Shown: piece after piece, positions 25,808 to 36,238 of the stretch
Layout of the letters: every line of letters starts with the position of its first letter
Numbering within the stretch: the first letter of the stretch is position 1
Notes under the pieces: model-generated
Database searches by the model: none
What the model was told of the DNA's origin: nothing
Seen by the model: the letters and a program-made list of their open reading frames with translations, nothing else
Assembly (NCBI GenBank): GCA_919902995.1
Contig: CAKKSD010000034.1
Coordinates: forward strand, 1-54,684
Direction: 5' to 3'
Length of the DNA stretch: 54,684 bases
From: Thermodesulfovibrionia bacterium
Lineage (GTDB): Bacteria > Nitrospirota > Thermodesulfovibrionia > JACRGW01
Made by a program: the position numbers and the translations under genes

Positions 25808-27094
25808 ATGGGTATCATCCTTCTTATATACAATCTATTCTTTTTCATTTTTTCGATTACACTCCTTCCCTATCTATACCTTAAGAGACGGAATAAAAAG
25901 GATGGAATTCTGTGGCTAAAAGAAAGGTTTGGTTTTATACCCGAAGAGAAATTGAAATCTATCTATGGCAGACCCGTCTGGATACACGCAGTTTCTGTGG
26001 GAGAGGTGATGGCCGCCCTCCCACTTATCAAGATAATTAAAGAAGAATACCCTGACAGGAGTTTAGTCCTTTCTACAATAACCGATACAGGAAATCTTAT
26101 TGCAAGAGAAAGGGCAAAAGAGGTTGATGCAATAATCTACCTCCCCTTTGACATAAGCCTTTCTGTTAAAAGTGCATTAAGGAGGATAGGTCCTGAAATA
26201 TTTATACTGATAGAAACAGAGATCTGGCCAAATCTCCTTCGTACACTAAACAGGGAAGGCATACCGTCTATTATTATCAACGGAAGGATATCCCAGAGAT
26301 CTTTTAAAGGTTATAAGCTTGTAAAACCCTTTATGAAGGCTATCCTGAAGAATATATATAGATTCGGGATGCAGACGACTTCAGATGCCGAGAGGATAAG
26401 GGCAATCGGTGCAGATCCCTTTAAGGTAGAGGTTATTGGAAATATAAAATTCGATCAATCCTTTTCTCAGGATTCGGTTGATTCAGAAAGACTTAAACGG
26501 TCATACGGGATAGGGGAAAGGCGTTTTTTTGTGGCAGGGAGTACCCATGAAGGAGAGGAAGAGATCATTTCTGATGCCTTCATAGAGATTAAAAAGGACT
26601 TTCCTGACCTTATCCTCCTTATCGCACCACGACACATAGAGAGGGTTAGAAGAATAGAAGGGTTACTTAAAGTAAGAGGTATCTCATTCAGAAGGAGAAC
26701 AGAACTTATCGAGAATGGACTTGATGATGCCTCAGTTATAATACTTGATACGATCGGTGAACTTGCCCAGATTTACTCCATCGCCACTGTCGTCTTTATT
26801 GGTGGAAGCCTTGTCCCTGCGGGAGGTCATAATGTCCTTGAGCCGGCAGTTTATTCTAAACCTATAATATTTGGACTACATATGGAAAACTTTAAAGATA
26901 TCGCTCAGACCTTCTTGGAAAAGGGGGCTGCATGTCAGGTCTCAAATGGTACTCAATTCAAAAGAGAATTAGGGTATCTGTTGAGTAATATGGATGTGGC
27001 AAGGTCGATTGGTGAGAATGCCAGGAAGGTGATAGATGAAAATAAAGGGGCAGTAGGGAGGTCACTCATGATGATAGAGAAATTCCTCAAATAA
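25808..27094 (+). CDS. waaA: 3-deoxy-D-manno-octulosonic acid transferase
   Basis: PVWIHAVSVGEVMAALPLIK; VVFIGGSLVPAGGHNVLEPAVY. Confidence 0.95.
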   Translation: MGIILLIYNLFFFIFSITLLPYLYLKRRNKKDGILWLKERFGFIPEEKLKSIYGRPVWIHAVSVGEVMAALPLIKIIKEEYPDRSLVLSTITDTGNLIARERAKEVDAIIYLPFDISLSVKSALRRIGPEIFILIETEIWPNLLRTLNREGIPSIIINGRISQRSFKGYKLVKPFMKAILKNIYRFGMQTTSDAERIRAIGADPFKVEVIGNIKFDQSFSQDSVDSERLKRSYGIGERRFFVAGSTHEGEEEIISDAFIEIKKDFPDLILLIAPRHIERVRRIEGLLKVRGISFRRRTELIENGLDDASVIILDTIGELAQIYSIATVVFIGGSLVPAGGHNVLEPAVYSKPIIFGLHMENFKDIAQTFLEKGAACQVSNGTQFKRELGYLLSNMDVARSIGENARKVIDENKGAVGRSLMMIEKFLK

Positions 27095-27110
27095 CTGATT
27101 TATAAAATAT

Positions 27111-28208
27111 ATGGAGGAATATGTTAATGGAATTATTCGGGGAAAAAATCAGGGGGTCTTTTCCTTTTTTTTGTTTCTACTTTCTATCGTCTATGGTTTC
27201 ATTCAAAGGGTAAGGGTCTTACTTTACAGGAAAGGTCTATTTAAGGTTGAAAAGATAGGGTCGAAGGTTATAAGCGTGGGGAATATAACTTTAGGAGGTA
27301 CAGGGAAGACCCCTGCTGTTATGGCAATCGCACAAATGGGTAAAGAGAAATCCTTTAAGGTAACGATTCTCACCAGGGGTTACAAGGGTAAGGCGGAAGG
27401 GATCAATGTCGTTTCTGATGGATCAAGGATCTTACTGAATTGTGAGGATGCAGGAGACGAACCGTATCTTATGGCAAAAAAGCTGAACGGTATCCCTGTA
27501 GTAAAGGGTAAAAACCGTTATCTCTCAGCCAGGTTTGCGATTAAAAGGTTTGGATCGGATCTATTTATTCTTGACGACGGATTCCAGCACCTTAAGATCC
27601 ACAGGGATGTAAACATTCTCCTTATCGACGCAACTGACCCCTTTGGAAACAACCGCATCTTTCCGGGTGGAACTCTTAGGGAGCCACTCACGGCTATAGG
27701 TAGGGCAGATATTATTGTGCTCACAAAGTCAGACCTTTCCCAAAAAAATGCAGAGACGATAAAAAAGATACGGGAATATAATCCTTCTGCACCTATTTTT
27801 ACGAGTTACTATTACCTTATAGATCTGGTGGATATGAAAGGGGATATAATGCCCGTTAAAGGTATTAAAGGAAGATCGTTATTTATTTTCTCAGGATTGG
27901 CAAACCATTCTTCCTTCAGGTCGATTATTGAAAGAGAAGGGGCAAGGGTTAAAGGGGAATTGACCTATCCTGACCATTTCTACTATTCTGAAAGTGATAT
28001 GAAAGAAATAAAAAAGAAGTCTGAATCCGCCGGAGCCGATATGATAGTGACTACAGAAAAGGATATTGTGAGGATCCCTTACCAAGGGGTAGAACCCGAA
28101 ACAAGTTCAGGGCAAGTCTGGGCATTGAGGATAGAATTTATTGTAGAGGATAGAGAGGGGTGGGAATCAATTCTATTCCAAAAGGGACCAATCGGGGGAA
28201 ATAGTTGA
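27111..28208 (+). CDS. lpxK: Tetraacyldisaccharide 4'-kinase LpxK
   Basis: VISVGNITLGGTGKTPAVMAIAQ; LDDGFQHLKIHRDVNILLIDATDPFGN. Confidence 0.95.
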   Translation: MEEYVNGIIRGKNQGVFSFFLFLLSIVYGFIQRVRVLLYRKGLFKVEKIGSKVISVGNITLGGTGKTPAVMAIAQMGKEKSFKVTILTRGYKGKAEGINVVSDGSRILLNCEDAGDEPYLMAKKLNGIPVVKGKNRYLSARFAIKRFGSDLFILDDGFQHLKIHRDVNILLIDATDPFGNNRIFPGGTLREPLTAIGRADIIVLTKSDLSQKNAETIKKIREYNPSAPIFTSYYYLIDLVDMKGDIMPVKGIKGRSLFIFSGLANHSSFRSIIEREGARVKGELTYPDHFYYSESDMKEIKKKSESAGADMIVTTEKDIVRIPYQGVEPETSSGQVWALRIEFIVEDREGWESILFQKGPIGGNS

Positions 28209-29098
28209 AGAAATTCTCCTGCTGGATCGAATATATTGTTTATATCTCTATTGCATGGTTTCTTAACCTTATCCCCTTTTCCCTTTCTTTAAAAGCTGGT
28301 GAGATACTCGGAAATCTGCTTTTTTTATTTGACAGGAAGCACAGGGAGATAACCCTTACTAATCTGGGCAGGGCATTTAAGAACGGAAAGTCAGAAAAGG
28401 AGATCTTTGAAATAGGGAAGGCCTGTTATCGAAATATAGGGAGGTCCTTTGTGGAATTCTCAAGACTCCTGAGAAATAACCGCGAATACATAAAAAAATA
28501 TATTACAATAGAGGGGCTTGAAAAATATATAAAGGCGAAAGAAAAGGGAAGGGGAGTTCTTTACCTCACAGGTCATTGTGGGAACTGGGAACTTATGTCC
28601 CTTACACAGGCACTCAGAGGGTATCCGGTGAATATAGTGGCAAGACCTATTGACAATCCCTATCTTAGCAGGAGGGTAGAGGAGATAAGGACAAGGTATG
28701 GAAACAGTATAATTGAAAAGAAGAGGGCAATGAGAGGGATCTTGAGATGTCTTGAAGAAGATGGGACAATAGGCATTCTCCTTGACCAGAATGTTATAAA
28801 GAAAGAGGGTGTATTTGTTGACTTCTTTGGCGAACCTGCCTGTACGAATAAGGGATTGGCATTAATCGCACTTAAGACTGGTACACCTGTGCTTCCAGCA
28901 TTTATCCATTATCTCGGAGAGGGTAGACATCGGATAGAAATCGGTGAAGAGGTAGTGCTTGAGAAAAGCGGTGATCCTAATATGGATGTAGTTTCCAATA
29001 CCGCAAAGTTTACAAAAATTATCGAGGAACATATAAGAAAATATCCGGAGGAATGGCTCTGGTTACACAGGAGATGGAAAACCAGGCCTGATAGTTAA
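28205..29098 (+). CDS. lpxL: Lipid A biosynthesis acyltransferase (LpxL/HtrB family)
   Basis: LTGHCGNWELM HX4(D/E) variant, IVARPIDNPYL, LDQNVIKKEGVFVDFFG, PEEWLWLHRRWKTRP. Confidence 0.92.
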   Translation: MKKFSCWIEYIVYISIAWFLNLIPFSLSLKAGEILGNLLFLFDRKHREITLTNLGRAFKNGKSEKEIFEIGKACYRNIGRSFVEFSRLLRNNREYIKKYITIEGLEKYIKAKEKGRGVLYLTGHCGNWELMSLTQALRGYPVNIVARPIDNPYLSRRVEEIRTRYGNSIIEKKRAMRGILRCLEEDGTIGILLDQNVIKKEGVFVDFFGEPACTNKGLALIALKTGTPVLPAFIHYLGEGRHRIEIGEEVVLEKSGDPNMDVVSNTAKFTKIIEEHIRKYPEEWLWLHRRWKTRPDS

Positions 29099-29104
29099 AG
29101 GGAA

Positions 29105-30133
29105 ATGGTTGAATTCTATGGGAGGGAGATTAAGAGTATCCTTATCAGGTCTGTTAACTGGATAGGTGATGCAATACTAACAACCCCTGCTATATCAGTT
29201 TTGAGGAATAACTTTCACAAAGCAAAGATTTCCATTCTTGCTAAACCGTATGTTAGCGAGGTCTTCAAGGAGAACCCGGATATCGATGAAATCATCCCTT
29301 ACGAAGGGTTGGGTAGCAAAAAGGGATTCGTACTTATAAATGAGCTAAGAAAGAGGAGGTTTGATTTGGCTGTCCTATTTCAGAATGCCTTTGAGGCAGC
29401 CCTTATATCTTTTCTATCAGGAATTCCAGTGAGGTTAGGGTACGCTACAGACGGAAGGGCTTTCCTTCTCAGGCCCTCTATAAAGATTAGACCTGAGACT
29501 AAGAAGAAACACCATCTTGATTATTATCTCGATCTTTTAAGTGAGGCAGGTTTTAATACAGAAAGAGGACCATTGGTTCTGAACCTTAAAGAAGGGGAGA
29601 GGATGTGGGCGATAGATCTCCTCAAAAAGAATGGATGGAATGAAGATGACAGACTTGTTGGTATAAACCCTGGTGCTACCTATGGCAAGGCAAAGCGGTG
29701 GTATCCTGAAAGGTTTGCATCTCTTGCAGATAGGATTATTAAGGAAGATGTAAAGGTGATCCTCTTTGGTGGTCTAAAGGAGACAGCTATTGTAGAAGAA
29801 ATAAAGAAGAAGATGGTTTCGAGACCGATTTTTGTTACAGGAAATACCTCTGTAAGGGAACTCGCATCTCTCATAGAGAGGTGTTCTGTATTTGTGAGTA
29901 ATGATACCGGGCCCATGCATATGGCGGCAGCCTTAAAGGTTCCTGTTGTTGCACTCTTCGGCTCTACAGATATGAATATAACAGGGCCTATAGGAGAGAA
30001 ACACAGGGTTATATGGAAAAAGGTTGAATGCAGCCCCTGTTTTTTAAGGGAATGTCCGAAAGACTTCAGGTGTATGAACCTTATAACCGTTGATGAGGTA
30101 GTAGATGCAGTTACCGAAAGATTGGTGGTGTGA
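29105..30133 (+). CDS. waaF: ADP-heptose:LPS heptosyltransferase (WaaF-like, GT9)
   Basis: ILIRSVNWIGDAILTTPAI; NPGATYGKAKRWYPERFASLAD; VSNDTGPMHMAAALKVPVVALFGSTD. Confidence 0.93.
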   Translation: MVEFYGREIKSILIRSVNWIGDAILTTPAISVLRNNFHKAKISILAKPYVSEVFKENPDIDEIIPYEGLGSKKGFVLINELRKRRFDLAVLFQNAFEAALISFLSGIPVRLGYATDGRAFLLRPSIKIRPETKKKHHLDYYLDLLSEAGFNTERGPLVLNLKEGERMWAIDLLKKNGWNEDDRLVGINPGATYGKAKRWYPERFASLADRIIKEDVKVILFGGLKETAIVEEIKKKMVSRPIFVTGNTSVRELASLIERCSVFVSNDTGPMHMAAALKVPVVALFGSTDMNITGPIGEKHRVIWKKVECSPCFLRECPKDFRCMNLITVDEVVDAVTERLVV

Positions 30134-30138
30134 GTTAG

Positions 30139-30852
30139 ATGAATGAGATAGATATTTCTCTTGTTATACCACTCCATAACGAAGAAGAGTCCCTCCCATT
30201 CCTCGTGAATGAAATAAGTGATACGATGGCTTCACATAAGAATTATGAAATCATATTCATAGATGATGGGAGTACAGATGGGAGCCTTTCAACTCTCATC
30301 CATCTTAAGGAGAAGTATCCGAGGATCAGGATAATAAAATTAAAAGACAGATATGGCCAGACATCCGCTATGGATGCTGGTTTCAAGAAGGCGAAGGGGA
30401 GAATAATAGTAACGATGGACGCAGACTTACAGAACGACCCTGCCGATATAGATAAGCTCCTAAGTGAACTTAACTGGTATGATATTGTGATAGGATGGAG
30501 GTCCGAAAGGAAAGATACCTGGCTAAAAAGATTATCCTCAAGAATAGCCAATTTTGTCAGGAACAGGATAACTGATGATGAGATAAAAGATGTGGGATGC
30601 ACACTAAAGGCATATAAGAGGGAATTTCTGGATAGGGTAAAACTCTACAATGGGATGCATCGCTTCCTGCCTACACTTTTCAAAATGGAAGGTGCAAGGG
30701 TGAAAGAGGTGAAGGTAAATCATAGACCAAGAAGATATGGCAGGTCAAAATACAATGTAAGAAACAGGGTCTTCAAAGCCATCTACGATTTAATTGCTGT
30801 CAGATGGATGAAGAGACGCCGTTTGATTTATGAGATAGAGGAGGAATTATAA
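30139..30852 (+). CDS. GT2 polyprenyl-phosphate glycosyltransferase (ArnC/DPM1-like)
   Basis: DISLVIPLHNEEESLPFLVNEI, IFIDDGSTDGS, TMDADLQNDPADI; RRYGRSKYNVRNRVFKAIYDL. Confidence 0.9.
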   Translation: MNEIDISLVIPLHNEEESLPFLVNEISDTMASHKNYEIIFIDDGSTDGSLSTLIHLKEKYPRIRIIKLKDRYGQTSAMDAGFKKAKGRIIVTMDADLQNDPADIDKLLSELNWYDIVIGWRSERKDTWLKRLSSRIANFVRNRITDDEIKDVGCTLKAYKREFLDRVKLYNGMHRFLPTLFKMEGARVKEVKVNHRPRRYGRSKYNVRNRVFKAIYDLIAVRWMKRRRLIYEIEEEL

Positions 30853-31130
30853 TGGATATAAAATTTAATTTTTGGACTATGCTTGGTCTTGGAGGACAGC
30901 TTTTTTTCTTCAGCAGGTTTCTTTACCAGTGGATTGTATCTGAAAGAAGGAAGGAGAGTGTAATCCCGACAGGGTTCTGGTTTTTCAGTTTAGGGGGGAG
31001 TCTTCTACTTCTCATGTATGCGATACACATCAAAGACCCTGTCTTCATCCTCGGACAATCAACTGGATTTGCAATTTATCTCAGGAACCTCATGTTTATA
31101 TACAGGAAGAAAAGTAGTTCAACTGACTGA
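30852..31130 (+). CDS. Lipid A biosynthesis N-terminal (LAB_N) domain protein
   Basis: 92 aa; GLGGQLFFFSRFLYQWIVSERRKESVIPTGFWFFSLGGSLLLLMYAI. Confidence 0.9.
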   Translation: MDIKFNFWTMLGLGGQLFFFSRFLYQWIVSERRKESVIPTGFWFFSLGGSLLLLMYAIHIKDPVFILGQSTGFAIYLRNLMFIYRKKSSSTD

Positions 31131-31137
31131 TTCTGTT

Positions 31138-32796
31138 ATGGGCAGAAACGAAATTATAAGGTCTATATTCCTCATCCTTCTTATATCATTACCCCTTTTT
31201 TTCTTCAGGCTCGATACTCCAGGATTGACCGACAGGGACGAGGGAAGTTTTTCAGAGGCAACGAGGGAGATGCTTGAGTCAGGTAACTGGCTGACACCGA
31301 AGTTCAATTATAACAACCGTTTTGATAAACCGATCCTTATCTACTATGTCATGGCGTTACCATACAAATTATTCGGCATAAATGAGTTCGCTGCAAGATT
31401 CCACTCTGCCTTCTTCGGTACGCTTCTTCTTCTTCTTGTTTTTTTCTTTGTGAAGGATTTAAAGGGCATTAGAACAGCACTGCTCTCTTCAGTGATTCTT
31501 GCATCAAACCTTGCAATAGTTATTCTCTCCAGGGCTGCTATAACAGATATGGTCCTGATATTCCTGATAACCGCTTCTCTCTTCTCATTTTATAAGGGCT
31601 TGTGGATAGATCGAAAATGGTCCTGGGGATTCTATATCTTTTCTGCCCTCGCTGTACTTACAAAGGGGCCTGTAGGGATTATTATTCCCCTTCTTGTGAT
31701 AATTCTATATCTTATATCTCTAAGGGGTAAAGGTAATCTGAAGGAGCTTCACCTTCTGGGTGGTACATCCCTGTTTTTGTTAATATCTCTTCCTTGGTTC
31801 TTAATAATGCTCGTAATCCATGGTAACGAATATATAGAGGCTGCTAAGTACCATACGCTTACCAGATATAGCAGCGTTATCGGTGGACATGGTGGCATGA
31901 TCTTTTATTATATTCCCGTGATATTAATAGGATTCTTCCCCTGGAGCGCCTTTCTCCCTGCCTCTATTTATTATGCTATCAAGGAAAGTTGGAAGCGAAG
32001 ATGGGAGAGCGGAGGTCATTCCCTGTTTGTTTTCAGTATCATATGGATACTTGTAGTCTTCGTTTTCTTCACCTCTTCGAAGACAAAACTCCCCCACTAT
32101 ATAGGACCATTGTTTCCTCCGATGGCTATCTTAGTAGCGGATCTGATAGACCGTTATATATCGGAAGAACGAATTGCAGGGGTGAACTTCAAAGGGTGGG
32201 TGAAGGTATCCTTATATATCGGAGGAATACTTGGAGTTCTTTTTTCGGCTGTGCTTGCTACCGCAGGGGTCTTATCCCACAGGATAGTTGATATTATTAG
32301 TAAAGAGATACCTGTTATTGATGTCGATTTCTTAGACAATCTATTCATCATATCGGCAATAATTTTTATAGGTACCCTCTCTTTTATATGCCTTTCGATT
32401 AAGGGGGCGAAAAGGACAAGTATCGCATTCCTTGTGATAATGATGGTAATTATGATACCTGCGATGATGTTGACTATCGTACCTACGGTTGACAGCCTTT
32501 TTCTTGCACCCCAGAGGCGTATTGCAGCCTTTGCTGGATTAAACCTGAGGGAGAATGAACGGTTTATCGTATTCGGTTTTTACAGACCGACTCTTGTATT
32601 TTATTCAAAGAGAAAGGTGGTATTCATAAGGAATGAGGATGTGGATAAACTTAGAAAGGAACTTTCTCAACCAGGGAATGTATTCGTATTATGCAGAGAA
32701 TCATCAATGAAAAAGCTGGAATCAGAAGGCGAACGTCTTAAACTTATTTCCCGTGAGAATGGGTATATACTATTATCAAATGAGAAGAGTGGGTAG
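31138..32796 (+). CDS. GT39 family ArnT-like glycosyltransferase
   Basis: LDTPGLTDRDEGSFSEATREMLESGNWLTPKFNYNNRFDKPILIYYVMALPYKLFG; multi-TM. ATG at 31138 chosen. Confidence 0.9.
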   Translation: MGRNEIIRSIFLILLISLPLFFFRLDTPGLTDRDEGSFSEATREMLESGNWLTPKFNYNNRFDKPILIYYVMALPYKLFGINEFAARFHSAFFGTLLLLLVFFFVKDLKGIRTALLSSVILASNLAIVILSRAAITDMVLIFLITASLFSFYKGLWIDRKWSWGFYIFSALAVLTKGPVGIIIPLLVIILYLISLRGKGNLKELHLLGGTSLFLLISLPWFLIMLVIHGNEYIEAAKYHTLTRYSSVIGGHGGMIFYYIPVILIGFFPWSAFLPASIYYAIKESWKRRWESGGHSLFVFSIIWILVVFVFFTSSKTKLPHYIGPLFPPMAILVADLIDRYISEERIAGVNFKGWVKVSLYIGGILGVLFSAVLATAGVLSHRIVDIISKEIPVIDVDFLDNLFIISAIIFIGTLSFICLSIKGAKRTSIAFLVIMMVIMIPAMMLTIVPTVDSLFLAPQRRIAAFAGLNLRENERFIVFGFYRPTLVFYSKRKVVFIRNEDVDKLRKELSQPGNVFVLCRESSMKKLESEGERLKLISRENGYILLSNEKSG

Positions 32797-33394
32797 CACA
32801 TTAAAAATATATTTCTTATTCATTATCCCGACATTTCTTTTGGACCCGTATTTTCAGTCAGGATTCAAGATAATCAAGGAATATCTGATGAATTACACCC
32901 TGATTCTTTTGATAGACAGATTAATGGATATCATTGGGAATGGAGGTTATCAGGCTGTCCTCTGCCTCCTGCTTTTTGTTGCAGGCCTATACTTTAGAAG
33001 GAAAGGCCTTTCCTATGCAGGTAAATACGGGTTTATCGGTATTGTAACATCAGGCATCCTTGTTCAGATACTGAAACATTTAATTGGCAGGGCGAGGCCT
33101 GTCTTTGATGATGCCTATCTTTTTTGGGGACCTTCCATAAAAAATGGTTTAATCGGCTTCGACTCCTTTCCTTCAGGTCATGCCATTGGGGCATTCACCC
33201 TCGCTACAATTTTCTCTGAGGTCTATTCAAAGGGAAAAGCAATATTCTATGGTTTAGCCGTCTTGATAGGGGTCTGGAGATTGTATGATAACGCCCATTT
33301 CCTATCTGATGTCTTTACCGGGATGGTTCTCGGTTTAATGGTAGGAAAATGGCTCGTAAATAGATACCCCTTAAGAGATGTGAAAGAGGGCTAA
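32780..33394 (+). CDS. PAP2-family phosphatase
   Basis: KHLIGRARP, FPSGHAIGAF, WRLYDNAHFLSDV; start uncertain. Confidence 0.88.
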   Translation: MRRVGSTLKIYFLFIIPTFLLDPYFQSGFKIIKEYLMNYTLILLIDRLMDIIGNGGYQAVLCLLLFVAGLYFRRKGLSYAGKYGFIGIVTSGILVQILKHLIGRARPVFDDAYLFWGPSIKNGLIGFDSFPSGHAIGAFTLATIFSEVYSKGKAIFYGLAVLIGVWRLYDNAHFLSDVFTGMVLGLMVGKWLVNRYPLRDVKEG

Positions 33395-33397
33395 AAG

Positions 33398-33694
33398 ATG
33401 GGTCTTGATAGAACACTCAGGCAGGAGATTGCTGAACTTTTAACAACAGAAAGGTTGACAGCAAGAGAGATATCACAGACTCTCAGGGTCAGGGAGAGGG
33501 AAGTTATTGAGCATCTCGAGCATATAGTAAGGTCGGTATCGAAGAAAGGTTATTTCCGTATAGAGCCATCGGTGTGCAGAAAATGTGGTTTCATATTTAA
33601 GGGCAGGAAAAGATTAAGAAGTCCAGGCAGATGTCCTCTCTGCAAGAATGAGGCGATTACAGAGCCAAGATTCTGGATAGAAAATAAAAGATAA
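33398..33694 (+). CDS. Predicted HTH plus Zn-ribbon transcriptional regulator
   Basis: LTAREISQTLRVREREVIEHLEHI HTH; CRKCGFIF...GRCPLCKNEAI Zn ribbon. Confidence 0.78.
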   Translation: MGLDRTLRQEIAELLTTERLTAREISQTLRVREREVIEHLEHIVRSVSKKGYFRIEPSVCRKCGFIFKGRKRLRSPGRCPLCKNEAITEPRFWIENKR

Positions 33695-33809
33695 TAGATA
33701 TTCCCACGAAGTGATAGTACTCCTTTATTAATTCTGGAAGTAAAAGGTAACAACCCCCTACCTTTATCCAGTCTTGAATTTTTATTAAATTTAACCTTTC
33801 TGTTATAAT

Positions 33810-35945
33810 ATGTCTATGAAACCTGAGGAAATAGAAAAGAAAATCCTGGCTTATAACCCAGAGGTTGATATAGGTCTTTTCAGAAAGGCCTATGATTTTA
33901 TAGAGAACGCCCATAAGGGTCAAACCAGGGTCTCAGGTGAACCTTATGTAGTACATCCCCTGGAGGTTGCTGACATCCTTGCATCCCTAAGACTCGACAT
34001 CATTACTATTGTTGCAGGACTACTCCATGATGCCCTGGAAGATACACCTACAAAGCTGGAACAGGTAAAGGAGGTATTCGGTATGGAAGTCTCTTTTCTT
34101 GTTGATGGTCTTACAAAATTAAGCAGGATTGAGTTCAAGACAAGAGAAGAACAACAGGCAGAGAGCTTCCGGAAGATGCTCCTTGCCATGGCAAAGGATA
34201 TAAGGATAATTCTCATAAAGCTTGCTGACAGGATTCATAATATGAGGACTCTCGAGCATCTGTCTCCTGATAAAAAAACTTCCATAGCACAGGAGACACT
34301 CGATATTTATGCACCAATTGCTAATAGGCTCGGAATTGGATGGATGAAGACAGAACTTGAGGACCTTTCGCTGAAATATCTTCATACCTCTGAATATGAG
34401 GACCTTGTAAAAAAGGTAGCGAAGAGGGAGGAAGAAAGAAAAGATTATATTAATGACGTAATAGATGAAGTAAAGAATGCCCTGAAGAGAGAAAACCTTA
34501 CAGGGGATGTTAGGGGAAGACCGAAGCACTACTATGGCGTGTACCAGAAGATGCTCAAACAGGGAATCTCTTTTGAACAGGTCTATGACCTTATAGGGAT
34601 CAGGATTATTACAGAGACAAAGGCAGATTGCTATGCCATACTCGGCGTTATCCATTCCCTCTGGACACCTGTACCAGGAAGATATAAAGATTTTATAGGT
34701 CTTCCAAGGCCGAATGGATATCAATCGCTTCATACAACAGTCATAGGTCCGAAGGGAGAGAGGGTTGAGTTCCAGATAAGGACACACGAAATGAACAGCA
34801 TTGCAGAGGAAGGAATCGCTGCACATTGGCGATATAAGGAAAAGGTACCCATAGGTGAATCGGATATGGAGAGATTTGGATGGCTGAGACAGCTTATCGA
34901 TTTACAGCAGGACCTGACAGAGGCGAAGGACTTCTTCGATACAATAAAGGTTGACCTTTTCCCTGACGTTGTATATGTATTTACTCCCAGAGGTGATGTG
35001 AAGGAACTCCCAAGAGGTTCTACCCCTATAGATTTTGCATATAGTATCCACTCCGATATAGGGCATCATTGTGCAGGGTCAAGGGTGAACGGAAAGATAG
35101 TGCCTTTGAAATACCAGCTCAAAAATGGTGATTCCGTTGAAATTCAGACATCTGCAACACATATCCCCAGCCGGGACTGGTTGAAATTTGTAGTCACTCC
35201 AAGGGCAAAGACAAGAATAAAACAATGGATAAAGGCAGAGGAAAGAAAGAGGTCCTTTGAACTCGGCAGGGAACTCTTGGAAAGGGAGTTTAAGAGACAT
35301 GATCACAGTCCATCAGTAATAAAATCGAAGGAGATGACCGAAATTGCCAATGGCTTAGGGTTTCAGGGTACAGAAGAAATGTTAGTAGCCATAGGGTATG
35401 GAAAGGTCTCAGCATTACAGGTGATTAACCGACTTGTTCCTGAAAAAGTTAAAGAAGAAGAGATGCCCATTAAAAGGCCTTTAAAGAAGGAGAAAGGGGA
35501 AAGGGGTGTCATGGTAAAAGGTATTGATGATATCCTCATCCATTTTTCTAAATGCTGCAGCCCTATCCCGGGTGATAAGATCATTGGCTTTATAACGAGA
35601 GGCAGGGGTGTATCAATTCATACAGAGGATTGCTCAAATGTAATGGATCTTGCGGTAGATAAAGACCGCCTAATAGATGTAGACTGGGAGCAGGATGAAT
35701 CTACGCATCCTGTCAGGATATCTGTATATACAGTGGATAAACCAGGGCTTCTCGCAAATGTATCATCCGCTATCACCTCTGCTGAGGTGAATATAAGCCA
35801 GGCAAATATCTCTACGACTGAGGATAAAAAGGCCTATCTGAATTTTGTGGTTGAGGTTAAAGACCTGAATCAACTCGTCAGGGTAATCAAGAAGGTTGAA
35901 CAGGTTGAGGGAGTACTCGATGTGAAGAGGATTAAAACAGCTTAA
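33810..35945 (+). CDS. relA: RelA/SpoT family (p)ppGpp synthetase/hydrolase
   Basis: HD domain GLLHDALEDT; synthetase YDLIGIRIITETKADCYAILG; TGS and ACT domains. Confidence 0.96.
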   Translation: MSMKPEEIEKKILAYNPEVDIGLFRKAYDFIENAHKGQTRVSGEPYVVHPLEVADILASLRLDIITIVAGLLHDALEDTPTKLEQVKEVFGMEVSFLVDGLTKLSRIEFKTREEQQAESFRKMLLAMAKDIRIILIKLADRIHNMRTLEHLSPDKKTSIAQETLDIYAPIANRLGIGWMKTELEDLSLKYLHTSEYEDLVKKVAKREEERKDYINDVIDEVKNALKRENLTGDVRGRPKHYYGVYQKMLKQGISFEQVYDLIGIRIITETKADCYAILGVIHSLWTPVPGRYKDFIGLPRPNGYQSLHTTVIGPKGERVEFQIRTHEMNSIAEEGIAAHWRYKEKVPIGESDMERFGWLRQLIDLQQDLTEAKDFFDTIKVDLFPDVVYVFTPRGDVKELPRGSTPIDFAYSIHSDIGHHCAGSRVNGKIVPLKYQLKNGDSVEIQTSATHIPSRDWLKFVVTPRAKTRIKQWIKAEERKRSFELGRELLEREFKRHDHSPSVIKSKEMTEIANGLGFQGTEEMLVAIGYGKVSALQVINRLVPEKVKEEEMPIKRPLKKEKGERGVMVKGIDDILIHFSKCCSPIPGDKIIGFITRGRGVSIHTEDCSNVMDLAVDKDRLIDVDWEQDESTHPVRISVYTVDKPGLLANVSSAITSAEVNISQANISTTEDKKAYLNFVVEVKDLNQLVRVIKKVEQVEGVLDVKRIKTA

Positions 35946-35961
35946 CCAGTCACTTTCGAAA

Positions 35962-36147
35962 TTACTTTTTTACCTTTCCTGATCTGAGACACCTTGTACA
36001 GACATAAATCCTTTTAGTCCTTCCGTTTTCCGATATCCTCACCCTTTGAAGATTTGGCTTTAATATCCTTTTGGTTCTGTTATGGGCGTGGCTGACATTC
36101 ATCCCGACTTGATGGCCCTTTCTGCATATCTCACATACCCTTGCCAT
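35962..36147 (-). CDS. rpmB: 50S ribosomal protein L28
   Basis: [34 protein letters not shown]...[12 protein letters not shown]. Confidence 0.96.
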   Translation of the reverse strand: MARVCEICRKGHQVGMNVSHAHNRTKRILKPNLQRVRISENGRTKRIYVCTRCLRSGKVKK

Positions 36148-36238
36148 AAACTTTCCCCTTTCTATACCGATTGACTATTGCATTAAAAGTACTGTTATGT
36201 TAGCATAATTAAAATAATTAGACAAGACTTAGAGAAAT

